From Cranoglanis bouderius (lineage: Eukaryota > Chordata > Actinopteri > Siluriformes > Cranoglanididae): a stretch of 64,000 bases of DNA. The DNA is taken from contig CM042553.1 of NCBI GenBank assembly GCA_023630585.1, positions 16,061,520 to 16,125,519 on the forward strand. Direction: 5' to 3'. Below are positions 22,790-33,333 of this stretch, in pieces. The notes beneath the pieces were generated by a model. That model was not told where the DNA came from and searched no databases. It worked only from the letters and a program-made list of their open reading frames with translations. Made by a program: the position numbers and the translations under genes. Position 1 is the stretch's first letter. The number at the start of each line of letters is the position of its first letter.

Positions 22790-22982
22790 TAGGGGCAATT
22801 TAAAGTAGACATGCAACCTGTTTGCCTGTTTTTGGGAGGTGGGAGGAAACCAGAGAACTCAGAAGAATCTCATGCAGACACATGGAGAACATATGTAACT
22901 CCACACAAACAGTAACCTGAGCTTAGGATCAAACATAGGACCCTACAGCTGTGAGACAGCTGTGCTATAGTGCTGCCCCAGT
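22790..22982 (-). repeat. SINE-like teleost repeat, minus orientation
   Basis: It contains GGGAGGAAACCAGAGAACTC and CATGGAGAACATATGTAACT, the complement of the block seen at 13.4 and 19.9 kb. It ends in GCTATAGTGCTGCCCC, the complement of the head. The 3' part is missing, replaced by the (CA)n array. Confidence 0.85.
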
Positions 22983-23285
22983 TCTGCAATTGTAAACTGT
23001 AATTATAATAATTATTATTTTCCTTGTTCAGTTCTAGTCCACATAAAAGGGGGCGTGGCTTGCTGACATTGAAGGGTTGCATTGTTGAAATGGGATTTTA
23101 AAAATGTAAATCTTGTAGGGAATAATTTACTCATTGTTTATTTGTGTGTGTATTTGAAGTAGATTTTAGATGTCCACATAAATCATAATAAAGCACAGGA
23201 TTTTCTCTACACAATGATTGATGAATGTGTTTTCTCCCATGGTGAAGGATCAGGGGTGGAATCAAATAATCTTCTTGGCTGAAAT
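22983..23285. other. Intergenic DNA, nothing recognised
   Basis: AT-rich, no repeat signature seen. Confidence 0.5.
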
Positions 23286-23289
23286 GTAA

Positions 23290-23970
23290 TGTCTCTTTTC
23301 ATAGGGCGAAGCCACATTACAGAGAAAAGTGACATTGTTTCTGTGGAACAGAATGTTTTCAAATTCAGATTCCATCCTACATTGCATTTTCAGCTTCCTC
23401 TCATCAATGCCCCATGTTTAAACCACTGCACGGATTCCAGGCATGTCCGTGCATTAATTAGGACTGTTTGGGTTTATGCGTGGCCACTCCAGGTCAGAGT
23501 GTGTCTCAAACGGTACTGGACATTTCCCTTTACTGAAATAGCCTGCCATTAGCTACTCATTGATATTCCGCAAGGGCCTTTTAACTCGGACGCCAGAGAT
23601 GATGAATCTATCCAAAAAGTCATGGCGAGGCATAAATCGCGCTGTTGTCCTTGATTTTCTGGACTCCGTACAGTTTAATTAGCCCAATTTGAGAGAAGCA
23701 GCAAATGAATAAAGATGATCACGGTAATCGGACGCCATTACGAGGAGGCTCGAGTGCCTCTGGTGGAGGCCGGACATCATCAGACATCATAGTCCTTTTT
23801 AGTCTTAGCGATTAACCCCAGATAACGACCTTTACCAGGCTATGGTTTGGCTAGAGGGTTTAGGAATGACTTCATCGAGTTTGAGAGACAGAGATGAGAT
23901 TCAGCATCCTGACACATTTCTCGAGAGCCATTTGGGGATGAGCAGACCTTGTTACGGATGGTGAGCTTTC
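23290..23970. promoter_or_regulatory. Candidate conserved non-coding block
   Basis: About 680 bp with balanced composition, no simple repeats and no transposon signature, unlike its neighbours. It contains GTGCATTAATTAGGAC, CAGTTTAATTAGCCC, ATGAATAAAGATGATC and TAGCGATTAACC, typical homeodomain and forkhead-like core clusters. No ORF with a domain is present. Being a developmental enhancer is inference. Confidence 0.35.
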
Positions 23971-24039
23971 AGCTTTAGGAGCAAGTGCAGCACGATCACT
24001 GTGCTAAAGCAAAGAACATTTGGCGTGTTGGGGAAATGA

Positions 24040-24044
<5 letters not shown>

Positions 24045-24094
<50 letters not shown>
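24045..24094 (+). repeat. (GA)n microsatellite
   Basis: Twenty-five perfect GA units. Confidence 0.98.
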
Positions 24095-24099
<5 letters not shown>

Positions 24100-24170
24100 T
24101 GAATGTAATAAGTGAAATTATGGAGGTCGGCTGGTGCACCAGCAGGGGCATGTCTTTTCCTCAGTAGAGG

Positions 24171-24172
<2 letters not shown>

Positions 24173-24227
<55 letters not shown>
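24173..24227 (+). repeat. (GT)n microsatellite
   Basis: About 27 perfect GT units. Confidence 0.98.
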
Positions 24228-24228
<1 letters not shown>

Positions 24229-24326
24229 TCTTCAAGTGTGTGTTCTTCAGTCTGACAGGCACATGCACCATGCTGAGGTCTGGTGCAGTCTGGTGCGTGG
24301 GCTTAGGGCTCAATGAGCAAAAGAAC

Positions 24327-24369
24327 GCACACACACACACACACACACACTCTCTCTCTCTCTCTCTCT
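24327..24369 (+). repeat. Compound (AC)n(TC)n microsatellite
   Basis: Twelve AC units are followed by about nine TC units. ORFs across this and the neighbouring arrays are artefacts. Confidence 0.97.
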
Positions 24370-24572
24370 TTTCCTCACCAGCCCTCATTCGTTCTTTCTC
24401 TCTCGGTCCTGTGCTCTCTTCTTGCACCTCCACTTTTTTCTTAGTTTCTGTCTTTCTCTCGTGTTCTTTTTCTCCTTCACACTGTCTCCCAACCCTGTTT
24501 GTGAATTAATTTAGTCAAAAATACATAAAAGTTTTAACACTGGACAGTTTATATATATTTTATATAAATACA

Positions 24573-24573
<1 letters not shown>

Positions 24574-24647
<74 letters not shown>
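24574..24647 (+). repeat. (TA)n microsatellite
   Basis: About 37 TA units end directly at the left terminus of a Tc1 element, whose target is TA. Its right flank is also TATATA. Confidence 0.97.
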
Positions 24648-24649
<2 letters not shown>

Positions 24650-24652
<3 letters not shown>

Positions 24653-26237
24653 TGAGTATGGAAAAGAATCACCCCCCTTTAAAATAATCACATTTTGTTG
24701 CTTTTCAACCTGAAATGAAGACAGACAGTTTTTGTTTTATCCAGCTGTATTTACTCAGTGCAACTTATAACATCCAAGTGAAAGATATAACACAAAATGT
24801 CAAAAACAAAAAAAATAAAATAAAAAAAACAAAAAAACAGAATCACTGAGTTGGAAAAAGGATCCCCCCCACACCTATAAATGACTTGTAAACTCAATAA
24901 GGTGTACCTAATCACCTTCTCAATGGCACACAAAGCCATTTGACTTTCAACTGTGATCAGCTGTGGTCATTTTGATTAGCTCAGCATGAAAAGAGCTTTC
25001 CTGGAGCATTTTGTAGTGCAACTGAAGCAAACAATCAACTATGCGTGGCAAGGCACTGTCAAAAGATCTCCGGGATAAAGTTGCAGACAGGCACAAGTAA
25101 GGAGATGGATACAAAAAAATTTCAAATGCTTTATCAATGCCTAGAAGCACAGTGAAGTTTATTATTAAGAAATGGAAGGTATTTGGTACAACACAGACCC
25201 TCCCTGGATCAGGACTTCGCTCCAAACTGGATGAAGCCAGGTGGAAGCTGGTCAGAGAGGCTACCAAGAGGCCAACAGCAACTCTGAAGCAGTTGCAGGA
25301 ATTTATGACAAAGAGTGGTCATTGTGTGCATGTGACAACAATATCACAAATTCTCCACAAATGTGGCTTGTATGAGAGGGTTGCAAGAAAAAAGCCACTT
25401 CTAAAAGCCACATGAATGCACCTTGAAGATTCTGAGGCCACATGGAAAAAGGTGGTATGGTCAGATGAGACTAAAATTGAATTATTTGCCTCACCACCAA
25501 ACGATATGTCTGGCAGAAATCCAATACAGCTCACCATCCAAATAACACCATTCCTACAGTAAAGCATGGAGGTGGTAATATCCTGATATGGGGGTGTTTC
25601 TCTGCAGCAAGGACTGGAGCACTTGTCAGGATAGAAGGAAAATGGATGGGGCAAAATACCGTCAAATTCTTGAGGAAAATCTGTTGCCCTCTGCCAGAAA
25701 GTTGGGGAAGAAGGTTTACCTTCCAACATGACAATGACCCAAAGCACACAGCAAAACTGACCACACAGTGGTTGAAGGAGAAAAAGGTGAATGTCCTTGC
25801 ATGGCCTAGTCAGAGCCCAGACTTAAACCCCACTGAAAATCTGTGGAATTGACACTGCAATGACTTGCAGTCCACAAACGGTCACCATCAAATTTAACTG
25901 AACTTGAGCAGTTCTGCAAAGAAGAGTGGGCAAATATTGCAAAGTCTAGATGTGCAAAGTTAGTAGAGACATATCCCAACAGACTAAAGGCTGTAATTAA
26001 AAAATGAAAGCAAATCAAAGCAAGGGGGTGATCCTTTTTCCAGCTCAGTGATTCTGTTTTTTTTATTTTTAATTTTTTTTCTGACGTGTTGGTGTTATAT
26101 CTTTCACTTGGATGTTATAAGTTGCACTGAGTAAATACAGCTGGATAAAATAAAAACTGTGTCCGTCTTCATTTCAGGCTGCAAACCAACAAAATGTGAT
26201 TATTTTAAAGGGGGGTGATTCTTTTCTATACCCACTG
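24650..26237 (+). mobile_element. Tc1 transposon, both ends present
   Basis: The termini are CAGTGAGTATGGAAAAGAAT at the left and the complement of CAGTGGGTATAGAAAAGAAT at the right. Each end repeat is about 200 bp with an inner C-rich motif (AAAAAGGATCC(C)n). It is the same family as the half element at 6722. The left end adjoins a (TA)n array. The transposase has several breaks. Confidence 0.94.
25041..26007 (+). pseudogene. Tc1 transposase, broken
   Basis: It begins MRGKALSKDLRDKVADRHK, followed by a stop. Downstream pieces are YKKISNALSMPRSTVKFIIK (helix-turn-helix), TKRPTATLKQLQEFMTKSGH, KKVVWSDETKIELFASPPND with the first catalytic aspartate in WSDE, and FQHDNDPKHTAKLTTQWLKE with the second. 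The glutamate region (SPDLNPTENLWN) is followed by a stop, and the C-terminus RLKAVIKK ends at 26007. The break near 25,430-25,650 includes stops and a frameshift. Full length would be about 340 residues. It is inactive. Confidence 0.93.
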
Positions 26238-26337
26238 TATATATTATTTTTTCCCCAGTCGTATCTTTTTTCAAGTTTCCAAACAGCAAATGTTTATTTT
26301 CCATATTGCATTTTGTAATTCTCTCTTAACTGTTCTC

Positions 26338-26440
26338 GTATCTATATGGGTTTCTTCAGGGTACTCCGATTTCCTCCCACTATCCAAAAAATAATGCCAG
26401 TAGGCGGATTGGCAACTCAATCCCCTGGCAGTTCTCCTTT
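26338..26440 (+). repeat. Fragment of SINE-like teleost repeat
   Basis: The text GGGTTTCTTCAGGGTACTCC and TTTCCTCCCACTATCC matches the middle of the repeats at 13.4 and 19.9 kb. Both ends are lost. Confidence 0.7.
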
Positions 26441-26737
26441 ATAACAAGGACAGCACTTCCTTCCTTTCCTCTTGCTACTTTTTTCTCAGACACTGTGGGG
26501 CAGAAATAAGAGGGATGTGATTTTACCACACTGGTTTTACGTTACTATTATTAATGTGGTACATTACCAGCTTCAGCTAGTTTGATTGCATACTTGTGGA
26601 TACAAAGATATCTCCCACTTACAGGGGCATAGCCAGACCTTTCATAAATGGGGGGCCAGGTTAGACCCAGAGACTGTACTTGGGGGGCAATCAAGGCAGT
26701 CAAGCACCCAGCAAAACACTAATCTACAGCCAGAGAA

Positions 26738-26925
26738 TTTACAGCATTTGGCAGACACCCTTATCCAGAGTGACTTACATTTATCTAATTTATACAGCTG
26801 AGCAGTTGAGGGTTAAGGGCCTTGCTCAAGGGCCCAGCAGTGGCAGGGTGGCCGTGCTGGGATTTGAACTCACATGACCTTCCGATCAGGAGTCCAATGT
26901 CTTAACCACTGAGCTTCCACTGCCC
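26738..26925 (-). repeat. tRNA-derived SINE, minus orientation
   Basis: From left to right it shows the complement of the tail (CATTTGGCAGACACCCTTAT), GGGCCTTGCTCAAGGGCCCA, and the complement of box B (GGGATTTGAACTCAC) and box A (CCACTGAGCTTCCACTG). This is a near-full-length copy. Confidence 0.9.
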
Positions 26926-26982
26926 ATAAATACACACTTTCACTTGTTTTTTTTTTTGTTGTTGTTGTGCATCTCAGATGTA

Positions 26983-27055
26983 TGGTTCCACTGGAGTATG
27001 AACCCAGAACCTTCTGCATGTAAAGCAGATGTGATGACCACTACACTATAAGATT
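26983..27055 (-). pseudogene. tRNA-Val(TAC) pseudogene
   Basis: The minus strand reads TAGTGTAGTGG (D-arm/box A), CTGCTTTACATGCAG (anticodon arm with TAC in a seven-base loop), GGTTCTGGGTTCATACTCC (T-arm/box B) and the 3' acceptor strand TGGAACCA. This is the vertebrate tRNA-Val pattern. The 5' acceptor strand reads AATCTTA where GGTTCCA is needed, so the acceptor stem cannot pair, and the differences are all transitions. It is a decayed gene or a tRNA-derived retroposon head. Confidence 0.75.
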
Positions 27056-27060
27056 ATATA

Positions 27061-28089
27061 CAGAGAATATAGTACAATATGGCTCCCTCTATCTGTGTAT
27101 GATTTGAGTAGGATCTTCATATGATATAAAAGGCACACACCTAAGCAGCACTTGTTTGTTGCCTAGAAAACTACAAAAAAGTCCTAGCTAACATTAGGCT
27201 ACTATCTCATAAAGTGTTATACCAAGTGGCAATACCATTAGTATTCCATAATTCCATAGCTAACAATGAACTGAAAAAATCCAGTGCCATGCCTCCAAAT
27301 AATGAATATCATTAATGTAAAAAAAAAAAAAAAAAAAAAAAAATTGCCAATGTTTCCTCACCTGTTTGTTCATTATGGTCAATGGGGCCAGGTAATAGTT
27401 TGCTTCTGTGTTAGCTAGCTAAACTAGCTAGCTTTATCCTGTTTGACATTGTACTTAGTGACAGTCTTCATTGTTGGACAATGATACAAAGAGTTTTCAA
27501 ATTTCCCAGAGATGTTGTAATGTTTTTTAAACAGCAAGATTTACCTTCATATTATATATTTGTCTTTCTGGGGTGGTCATGCAACATGTGACAGTGGCTT
27601 AGGGTTAGGATTAGGGTGGCCACCCCTTAGGTATGCCCACTTGACTGCAATTAAATTTTGCTGTTAGTTGAAAAAAAATCAATAACCAAAGGTAATTTCT
27701 TAGCTGTGCTACACGATTTAGCATCTGTTTGCTATGTTAAACACAGGACCAATGTGGTATTAAGATTGTCTAGAAGGTCTTCAAGGTTATAATACATTCA
27801 AGGATAACAAGTCCAGTGGCCTTGACTCATTACTACTACACATACAATATGATCTGGGAGTCTAGAAATCATCAGAGATTTTGGTAACATGCTAACAAGG
27901 CATGATCGATAATGGATCTCCATGTTTAGCTCACAATACTGGTTTAGCGTTTAGCCAAATGACCTTTATGACAGTGTGCACAAGTTAGCCAAAGCAATAG
28001 TGCTTTGATACATTTCCTTAACACACTACATCAATACAGGATGACCATGATTAGCTCAGCATCTTAGTGTTTGAAGTGGTCACATGGTC
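27061..28089. other. Intergenic DNA, nothing recognised
   Basis: Holds a poly(A) run at about 27320-27343 and several short AGCTAGCTA-type palindromes near 27415. No gene or repeat family is recognised. Confidence 0.5.
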
Positions 28090-28430
28090 AAGCTCCGTAA
28101 AACCCTTAATCTTAGCGGTTACATGAGTGGACGGCCTTCATGTGAGAAATGATAGAAGAGGACAATATTGCCAAAAACCCCTGTGCAATATTCAGCCATA
28201 AAGAAAACTCATCTGACCATGTTGTTATGTTTTATTGCTGTTATGTCACGGTAATTTGCCCCTGAGCCGACATCCAAAAAATCTTATTAGAGGTGAGAGG
28301 GACACAATAACGCTCTGTAGTGAAGATTCAGAGCTGGAAATCTTTGCTGTTAACACTGGGATATGCTGCTTAGATTGGAACAAGCTCCTGTTCTGTGGAA
28401 CAGATTGAAGCAGAAACATTTGTAACATAT
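28090..28430. other. Repeat-poor block, possible conserved non-coding DNA
   Basis: The composition is balanced and no repeat signature is seen; it contains CCTTAATCTTAGCGG and AATATTGCC-type motifs. Possible regulatory role is inference only. Confidence 0.2.
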
Positions 28431-29066
28431 AAGAAATGGTAATATTATTCTAAATGTGCCTATATATAGGAAAATAATTGAAAAATGAGATATTTCCCAT
28501 TAAACTAAATCTAGTTAATAATGTAAAATGTCTGGTGTCCCAAATATGCTTCTTTAGTTCACAATGGATCTATAAGGCTAATGCTGCTAAGAAGTAAGTG
28601 CTATAACCACCAGATTAGCATCATGTAAATCTCATGCTTAGGAAGAAGCAGTTAACATTACTGAATTGTAAAACTACAATTGTCAGAAGACAACTGTAGA
28701 CAAAAAATGCAGACAGGGTTCACTACTACTCTTGGTTCAGTTTATTTCTGGAAAATCTAGCTAGCTAGTTAACATTAATAGACATATGGTAATCCATATA
28801 ACATTGAGTTAAATGCTTGTCATCATTGCTTGGTATTTCATGTTCGCTGAGGCTAGCTAGCAGGCTACACCTTTCTTGAGGCAAGCTGTCACGCTCCAGT
28901 CGAAACAGTTACCTATTTTGATCATTCACTGCTTCACTGCATAAATTCAGTAGAAAATACTGCTAACACTATCACTCCCAATCTTAAGCAGCTAGGTAAT
29001 CAACAACAATAACAAAAACAAAACATAACAAACTCCCCACCATTATATGTGTCCTTAGATTGGTGC
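28431..29066. other. Intergenic DNA, nothing recognised
   Basis: AT-rich with short AGCTAGCTAG palindromes near 28760 and 28853. Confidence 0.5.
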
Positions 29067-29198
29067 TTAAAGGGGACCTATTATGCAAAAAATATGCATA
29101 AATGTGTGTCGGCAGTGTGTGTACACAAGCACCCTATAATGGTAAAAATCCACCCACTCCTTTTTTTAATCTTCTTCTTTTCCTTTCGGCTGTTCCCT

Positions 29199-31745
29199 TC
29201 AGGGGTCACCACAGCGAATAATCTGCCTCCATCTAGCCCTATCCCCTGCATCCTCTTCTCTCAGACCGACTACCTTCATGTCCTCCTTCACTACATCCAT
29301 AAACCTCCTCTTTGGTCTTCCTCTCGGCCTCCTGCCTGGCAGCTCTAACCTCAGCATCCATTTACCGATATATTCACTCTCCCTCCTCTGAACATGTCCA
29401 AACCATCTCAACCTGGCCTCTCTTACTTTGTCTCCAAAACATCTCACATGTGCTGTCCCCCTGATGTACTCATTCCTGATCCTATCCATCCTCGTCACTC
29501 CCAAAGAGAACCTCAACATCTTTAGCTCTGCTACCTCTAACTCTTCCTCCTGTCTTTTCCTCAGTGTAACTGTCTCCAAACCATACAACATCACTGGTCT
29601 CACTACTGTCCTGTACACCTTTCCTTTCATTCTTGCTGGTACTCTTTTATCACACAACAGACCTGACACTTTTCTCCACCCATTCCAACCTGCCTGCACA
29701 GGCTTCTTCACCTCTTTTCCACACTCCCCATTGCTCTGGACTGTTGACCCTAAGTACTTAAAATCCTGCACCTTCTTTATCTCTTCTCCCTGTAACCTCA
29801 CTGTTCCACTTGGATCCCTTTCATTCACACACATGTATTCTGTCTTGCTGCGACTAAACTTCATTCCTCTTCTCTCCAGAGCAAACCTCCACCTCTCTAG
29901 AGTTTCCTCCACCTGCTCCCTGATCACAATGTCATCCGCAAACATCATAGTCCATGGAGATTCCTGTCTGACCTCATCTGTCAGCCTGTCCATCACCACC
30001 GCAAACAAGAAGGGGCTCAGAGCCGATCCTTGATGCAGTCCCACCTTCACCGTGAACTCCTCTGTCACACCTACCTCACACCTTACCATTGTCCTACTGC
30101 TCTCATACATATCCTGCACCACTCTAACATACTTCTCTGCCACTCCAGACCTCCTCATACAATACCACAGCTCCTCTCTTGGCACCCTGTCATACACTTT
30201 CTCTAAATCTACAAAGACACAATGCAGCTCTTTCTGACCCTCTCTGTACTTCTCCATCAACATTCTCAAAGCAAATATTGCATCTGTAGTGCTCTTTCTT
30301 GGCATGAAACCATACTGCTGCTCACAAATGCTCACTTCTCCCCTTAGCCTTGCTTCCACTACTCTTTCCCACAACTTCATTGTATGGCTCATCAGCTTAA
30401 TACCTCTGTAGTTTCCACAACTCTGCACATCTCCCTTGTTCTTAAAAATCGACACCAAAACACTTCTCCTCCATTCCTCAGGCATCCTCTCACTCTCTAA
30501 GACCTCGTTGAACAACCTAGTTAAAAACTCTACTGCCATCTCTCCTAGACACTTCCATACCTCCACTGGTATGTCATCAGGACCAACCGCCTTTCCTCTC
30601 TTCATCCTCTTCAAAGCTCTCCTAACTTCACCCTTGCTAATCCTATCTACTTCCTGCTCAACAATATTTGCCTCTACTACTCTTCTCTCTCTGTCATTTT
30701 CCTCATTCAACAGTTCCTCGAAGTACTCCTTCCATCTTTCCCTCACTCTCCTGTCACCTGTCAACACATTTCCATCTCTATCTTTAATCACTCTAACCTG
30801 CTGCACATCCTTACCATCTCTATCCCTCTGCCTCGCCAACCGATACAAATCCCTCTCACCTTCCTTACTATCTAACCTTGCATACATGTCCTCATAAGCT
30901 TTCTGTTCGGCCTTTGCCACCTCTATCTTAACCTCATGCTGCATCTCCCTATATTCCTGTCTACTTTCCTCCGTCCTCTCACTGTCCCACTTCTTCCTAG
31001 CTAACCACTTCTTCTGGATACTCTCCTGAACTTCCTCATTCCACCACCAAGTCTCCTTGTCTTCTTTCCTCCTTCCAGATGACACACCTAGCACCTTCCT
31101 ACCTGTCTCCCTGACCACTTTGGCTGTAGTAGTCCAGTCATCTGGAAGCACCTCCTGACCACCTAAAGCCTGTCTCAACTCCTCCCTGAAAACCGCGCAG
31201 CACTCTTCCTTTTCCAACTTCCACCACTTTGTCTTCTCTTCTGCCTTTGCTCTCTTCATCTTCCTCACCACCAGGGTCATCTTACACACCACCATCCTAT
31301 GCTGTCTAGCTACACTCTCTCCTACCACTACTTTGCAATCGCTAATCTCCATCAGATTACAGTGTCTACATAAGATATAGTCCACCTGTGTGCTCCTGTC
31401 ACCACTCTTATATGTCACCCTGTGTTCCTGCCTCTTCTGAAAGTACGTGTTCACCACAGCCATCGCCATACTTTTAGCAAAGTCTACCAACCTCTGTCCT
31501 TCTGGGTTCCTTACCTGAAGACCAAACCTGCCCATCACTTCCTCATCCCCACTATTCCCTTCACCAACATGTCCATTAAAGTCTGCCCCTATCACCACTC
31601 TCTCACCTCTGGGAACACTCTGCATCACTTCTTCAAGCTCGCTCCAGAATCTGTCTTTCTCCTCTTGCTCACAACCTACTTGTGGAGCATAAGCACTAAC
31701 AACATTCAACATCACACCTTCAATTTCCAGCTTCAGACTCATCAC
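29199..31745 (-). pseudogene. RTE endonuclease C-part and reverse transcriptase
   Basis: An open frame of 848 codons. It copies element RNA at a nicked chromosomal target. Residues 53-59 are GADFNGH, the endonuclease active-site block, and RQHRMVV near residue 145 is its C-terminal histidine region. Reverse transcriptase motifs follow: GPDDIPVEVWKCLG, NYRGIKLMSHTMKLWERVVE, QYGFMPRKSTTDAIFALR, FVDLEKVYDRVPREELW, GLHQGSALSPFLFAVVMD and the catalytic FADD at residues 602-605. After FADDIVI the sequence goes straight to REQVEE; family members as I remember have about four more residues there, so a small in-frame deletion is likely. The C-terminal part has RIRNEYIRGTAHV and a basic stretch. The true start is in the upstream frame. 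Confidence 0.92.
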
Positions 31746-32191
31746 TCTGACACTCTCTTTACCTCCAGAACATTCTTCACAAAGTCCTCCTTCAGGATCA
31801 CTCCTACTCCATTTCTCTTCCTGTCCACCCCATGATAAAACAGTTTAAACCCTGCTCCAATGCTTCTAGCCTTGCTCCCTTTCCACCTGGTCTCCTGGAC
31901 ACACAGAATGTTGACTTTCCTCCTCTGCATCATATCTACCAGCTCTCTGCCTTTACCTGTCATCGTACCAACATTCAAAGTCCCTACTTTCAGTCCCAAA
32001 CTCCTGCCTTTCCTCTTCTCTCTCTGCCTACGGACACGCCTTCCTCCTCTAACACACCTTCCTCCTCTTCTTCTTCGACCAACAGTAGCCCAATTTCCAC
32101 CAGTGCCCTGTAGGTCAACGACACTGATGGCGGTCGTTGTTAACCCGGGCCCCGACCGATCCGGTATGGAAGTCATGTTAGTGATTCGCAT
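31742..32191 (-). pseudogene. RTE endonuclease N-part (split by frameshift)
   Basis: A 149-codon frame that overlaps the main ORF by four bases. It has a basic linker (GRRRRGGRCVRGGRRVRRQR), then GTLNVGTMTGKGRELVDMM and VQETRWKGSKA, the start of the endonuclease fold with its catalytic glutamate. It ends at VLEVKRVSE followed by a stop, exactly where the next frame continues with MSLKLEIEG. A deletion of a few bases at about 31744 explains the split. Apart from this, I see no stop across the roughly 1000 residues. Confidence 0.9.
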
Positions 32192-32319
32192 ATTGAATTT
32201 GGCAAAAGTTTTACGTCAGATGCCCTTCCTGACACAACCCTCTCTATTTTTCAGGGCTTGGGACCGGCACAAAAAGTACACTGGCTTGTGACCTCCTGTG
32301 GCTAGATTCCAATCCTTTT

Positions 32320-32441
32320 TTTTAATATTCCCCATAAATATAAAAAAAAACTCATTTTGAGACACTGTTTATGATTTATGGGGAATATCCACTCCTTTTT
32401 TTAACATTCCCCATAAATCATAAACAGTGTCTCAAAATGAG
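32320..32441. repeat. Inverted duplication at the LINE 5' junction
   Basis: The block CTCATTTTGAGACACTGTTT at 32351 onward is repeated in inverted form at about 32408-32441 (complement ending in CTCAAAATGAG), separated by about 25 bp. Sequence like TCCACTCCTTTTTTT, which lies left of the LINE at 29150, recurs here. The arrangement suggests a copy-back of target DNA when the LINE 5' end was joined. Confidence 0.8.
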
Positions 32442-32559
32442 TTGTTCGTGTTTTCTATCCAATGTGACGTCACATTGAAACAGGCCATGCCCACGACTGG
32501 TGATGGACTCTGCCCTATTAGCATAGATCCACCCCTGAGTGAGCTGCACACAGTCCGCC

Positions 32560-32835
32560 ATGTTCTCCGCGATGGAGCAGTTATAGTGATAAGAAGAATG
32601 TCTCAGCTTCATGTACTTCCAGCATCAGAGCTACTGAAGATGCAGTGGAGTAGTTTTATTTTTGAAGGAAATATGCCCCCAAAAAATAGCTAAATTCGTA
32701 TATGTTTTTTCGAATCATTTTACACCAGACTGCTTTGTTAACAAGGGTCAATATAAAGCAGGATTTGCTGAAAAGTTGATTCTCAAGCATGGATCAATAC
32801 CAACTGTTTGTGATCCAGCTTCATATCCAGAAGAC
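32560..32835 (+). pseudogene. THAP-domain exon, broken
   Basis: In one frame residues read LLKMQWSSFIFEGNMPPKNS and then a stop; in the next, KFVYVFSNHFTPDCFVNKGQ, then YKAGFAEKLILKHGSIPTV. This is the second half of a THAP zinc-binding DNA-binding domain, colinear with the better copy at 35343. The cysteine that should begin the C-x2-H zinc pair is phenylalanine (FSNH), and a frameshift lies in the middle. The exon ends at a GTAAGT donor (32836), at the same place as the donor of the other copy. Non-functional. Confidence 0.8.
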
Positions 32836-33333
32836 GTAAGTATCACACAATTTTGTGAATGTTTGCAAATCGCCTTTCCGAATGTGCTTGTTAGCAAATT
32901 CCACGGCTAATGCGGCTAAAGTTACCATTGTCTCTGATTGTATTCACAGAGACCAGAGCTATGTCATCATTTTTATTTTTAACCCGAAAATGCTTACTGT
33001 CTATATAATTCATACATATAGGGCTGAACACCGGTATTTACGGTGACAGTCATACGGGTTCTCATGATTTGTTGTTGCCATAGTATCTGAAGCACCACCT
33101 GTAAAGGCACAGCCTTCTTCTGGAAAGGAGGCGGGGAGAGGCAGCTCATTTGCATTTAAAGAGACACGCAGGAAAACAGAGTGTTTTTGCTTCCACCCAA
33201 AAAGGGGCATTTAAAGCATGGTATAATAAATGATCCATGGGGTATTTTGAGCTGAAACTTCACAGACACATTCTGGGGACACATGAGACTTATATTACAT
33301 CTTGTAAAAAGGGGCATAAGAGGTCTCCTTTAA

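Larger units (their letters stand above)
29169..32310 (-). mobile_element. RTE-clade LINE, nearly full length
   Basis: The minus strand encodes an apurinic-type endonuclease and reverse transcriptase, with no gag-like ORF1, as is usual for RTE elements. It ends a short distance after the ORF stop, in an A-rich purine tail (29169-29185), with T-rich target sequence TTTTTTTAAT on both sides. The 5' end lies near 32310. It sits inside the THAP element at 29071-33329. Confidence 0.9.
29071..33329. mobile_element. TTAA-flanked THAP element (Kolobok-like), interrupted
   Basis: The ends are inverted repeats: AGGGGACCTATTATGC at 29071, and AGGAGACCTCTTATGC read from 33329. Each is directly flanked by TTAA (29067-29070 and 33330-33333). 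The inside holds a broken THAP-domain exon. Almost all the length (29169 to about 32310) is an RTE LINE that inserted later. Without it the element is about 1 kb, too short for a transposase. TTAA target plus THAP domain points to the Kolobok superfamily; piggyBac also uses TTAA but lacks THAP. Assignment is inference. Confidence 0.8.

Noticed and set aside
24161..24509. ORFs across the (GT)n and (AC)n arrays
   Set aside because: Low-complexity translations of simple repeats.
29428..30033. 201-codon plus-strand ORF (and others at 30436-30897, 31422-31835, 31860-32291)
   Set aside because: These are antisense shadows of the RTE LINE; the minus strand carries the recognisable endonuclease and reverse transcriptase motifs.
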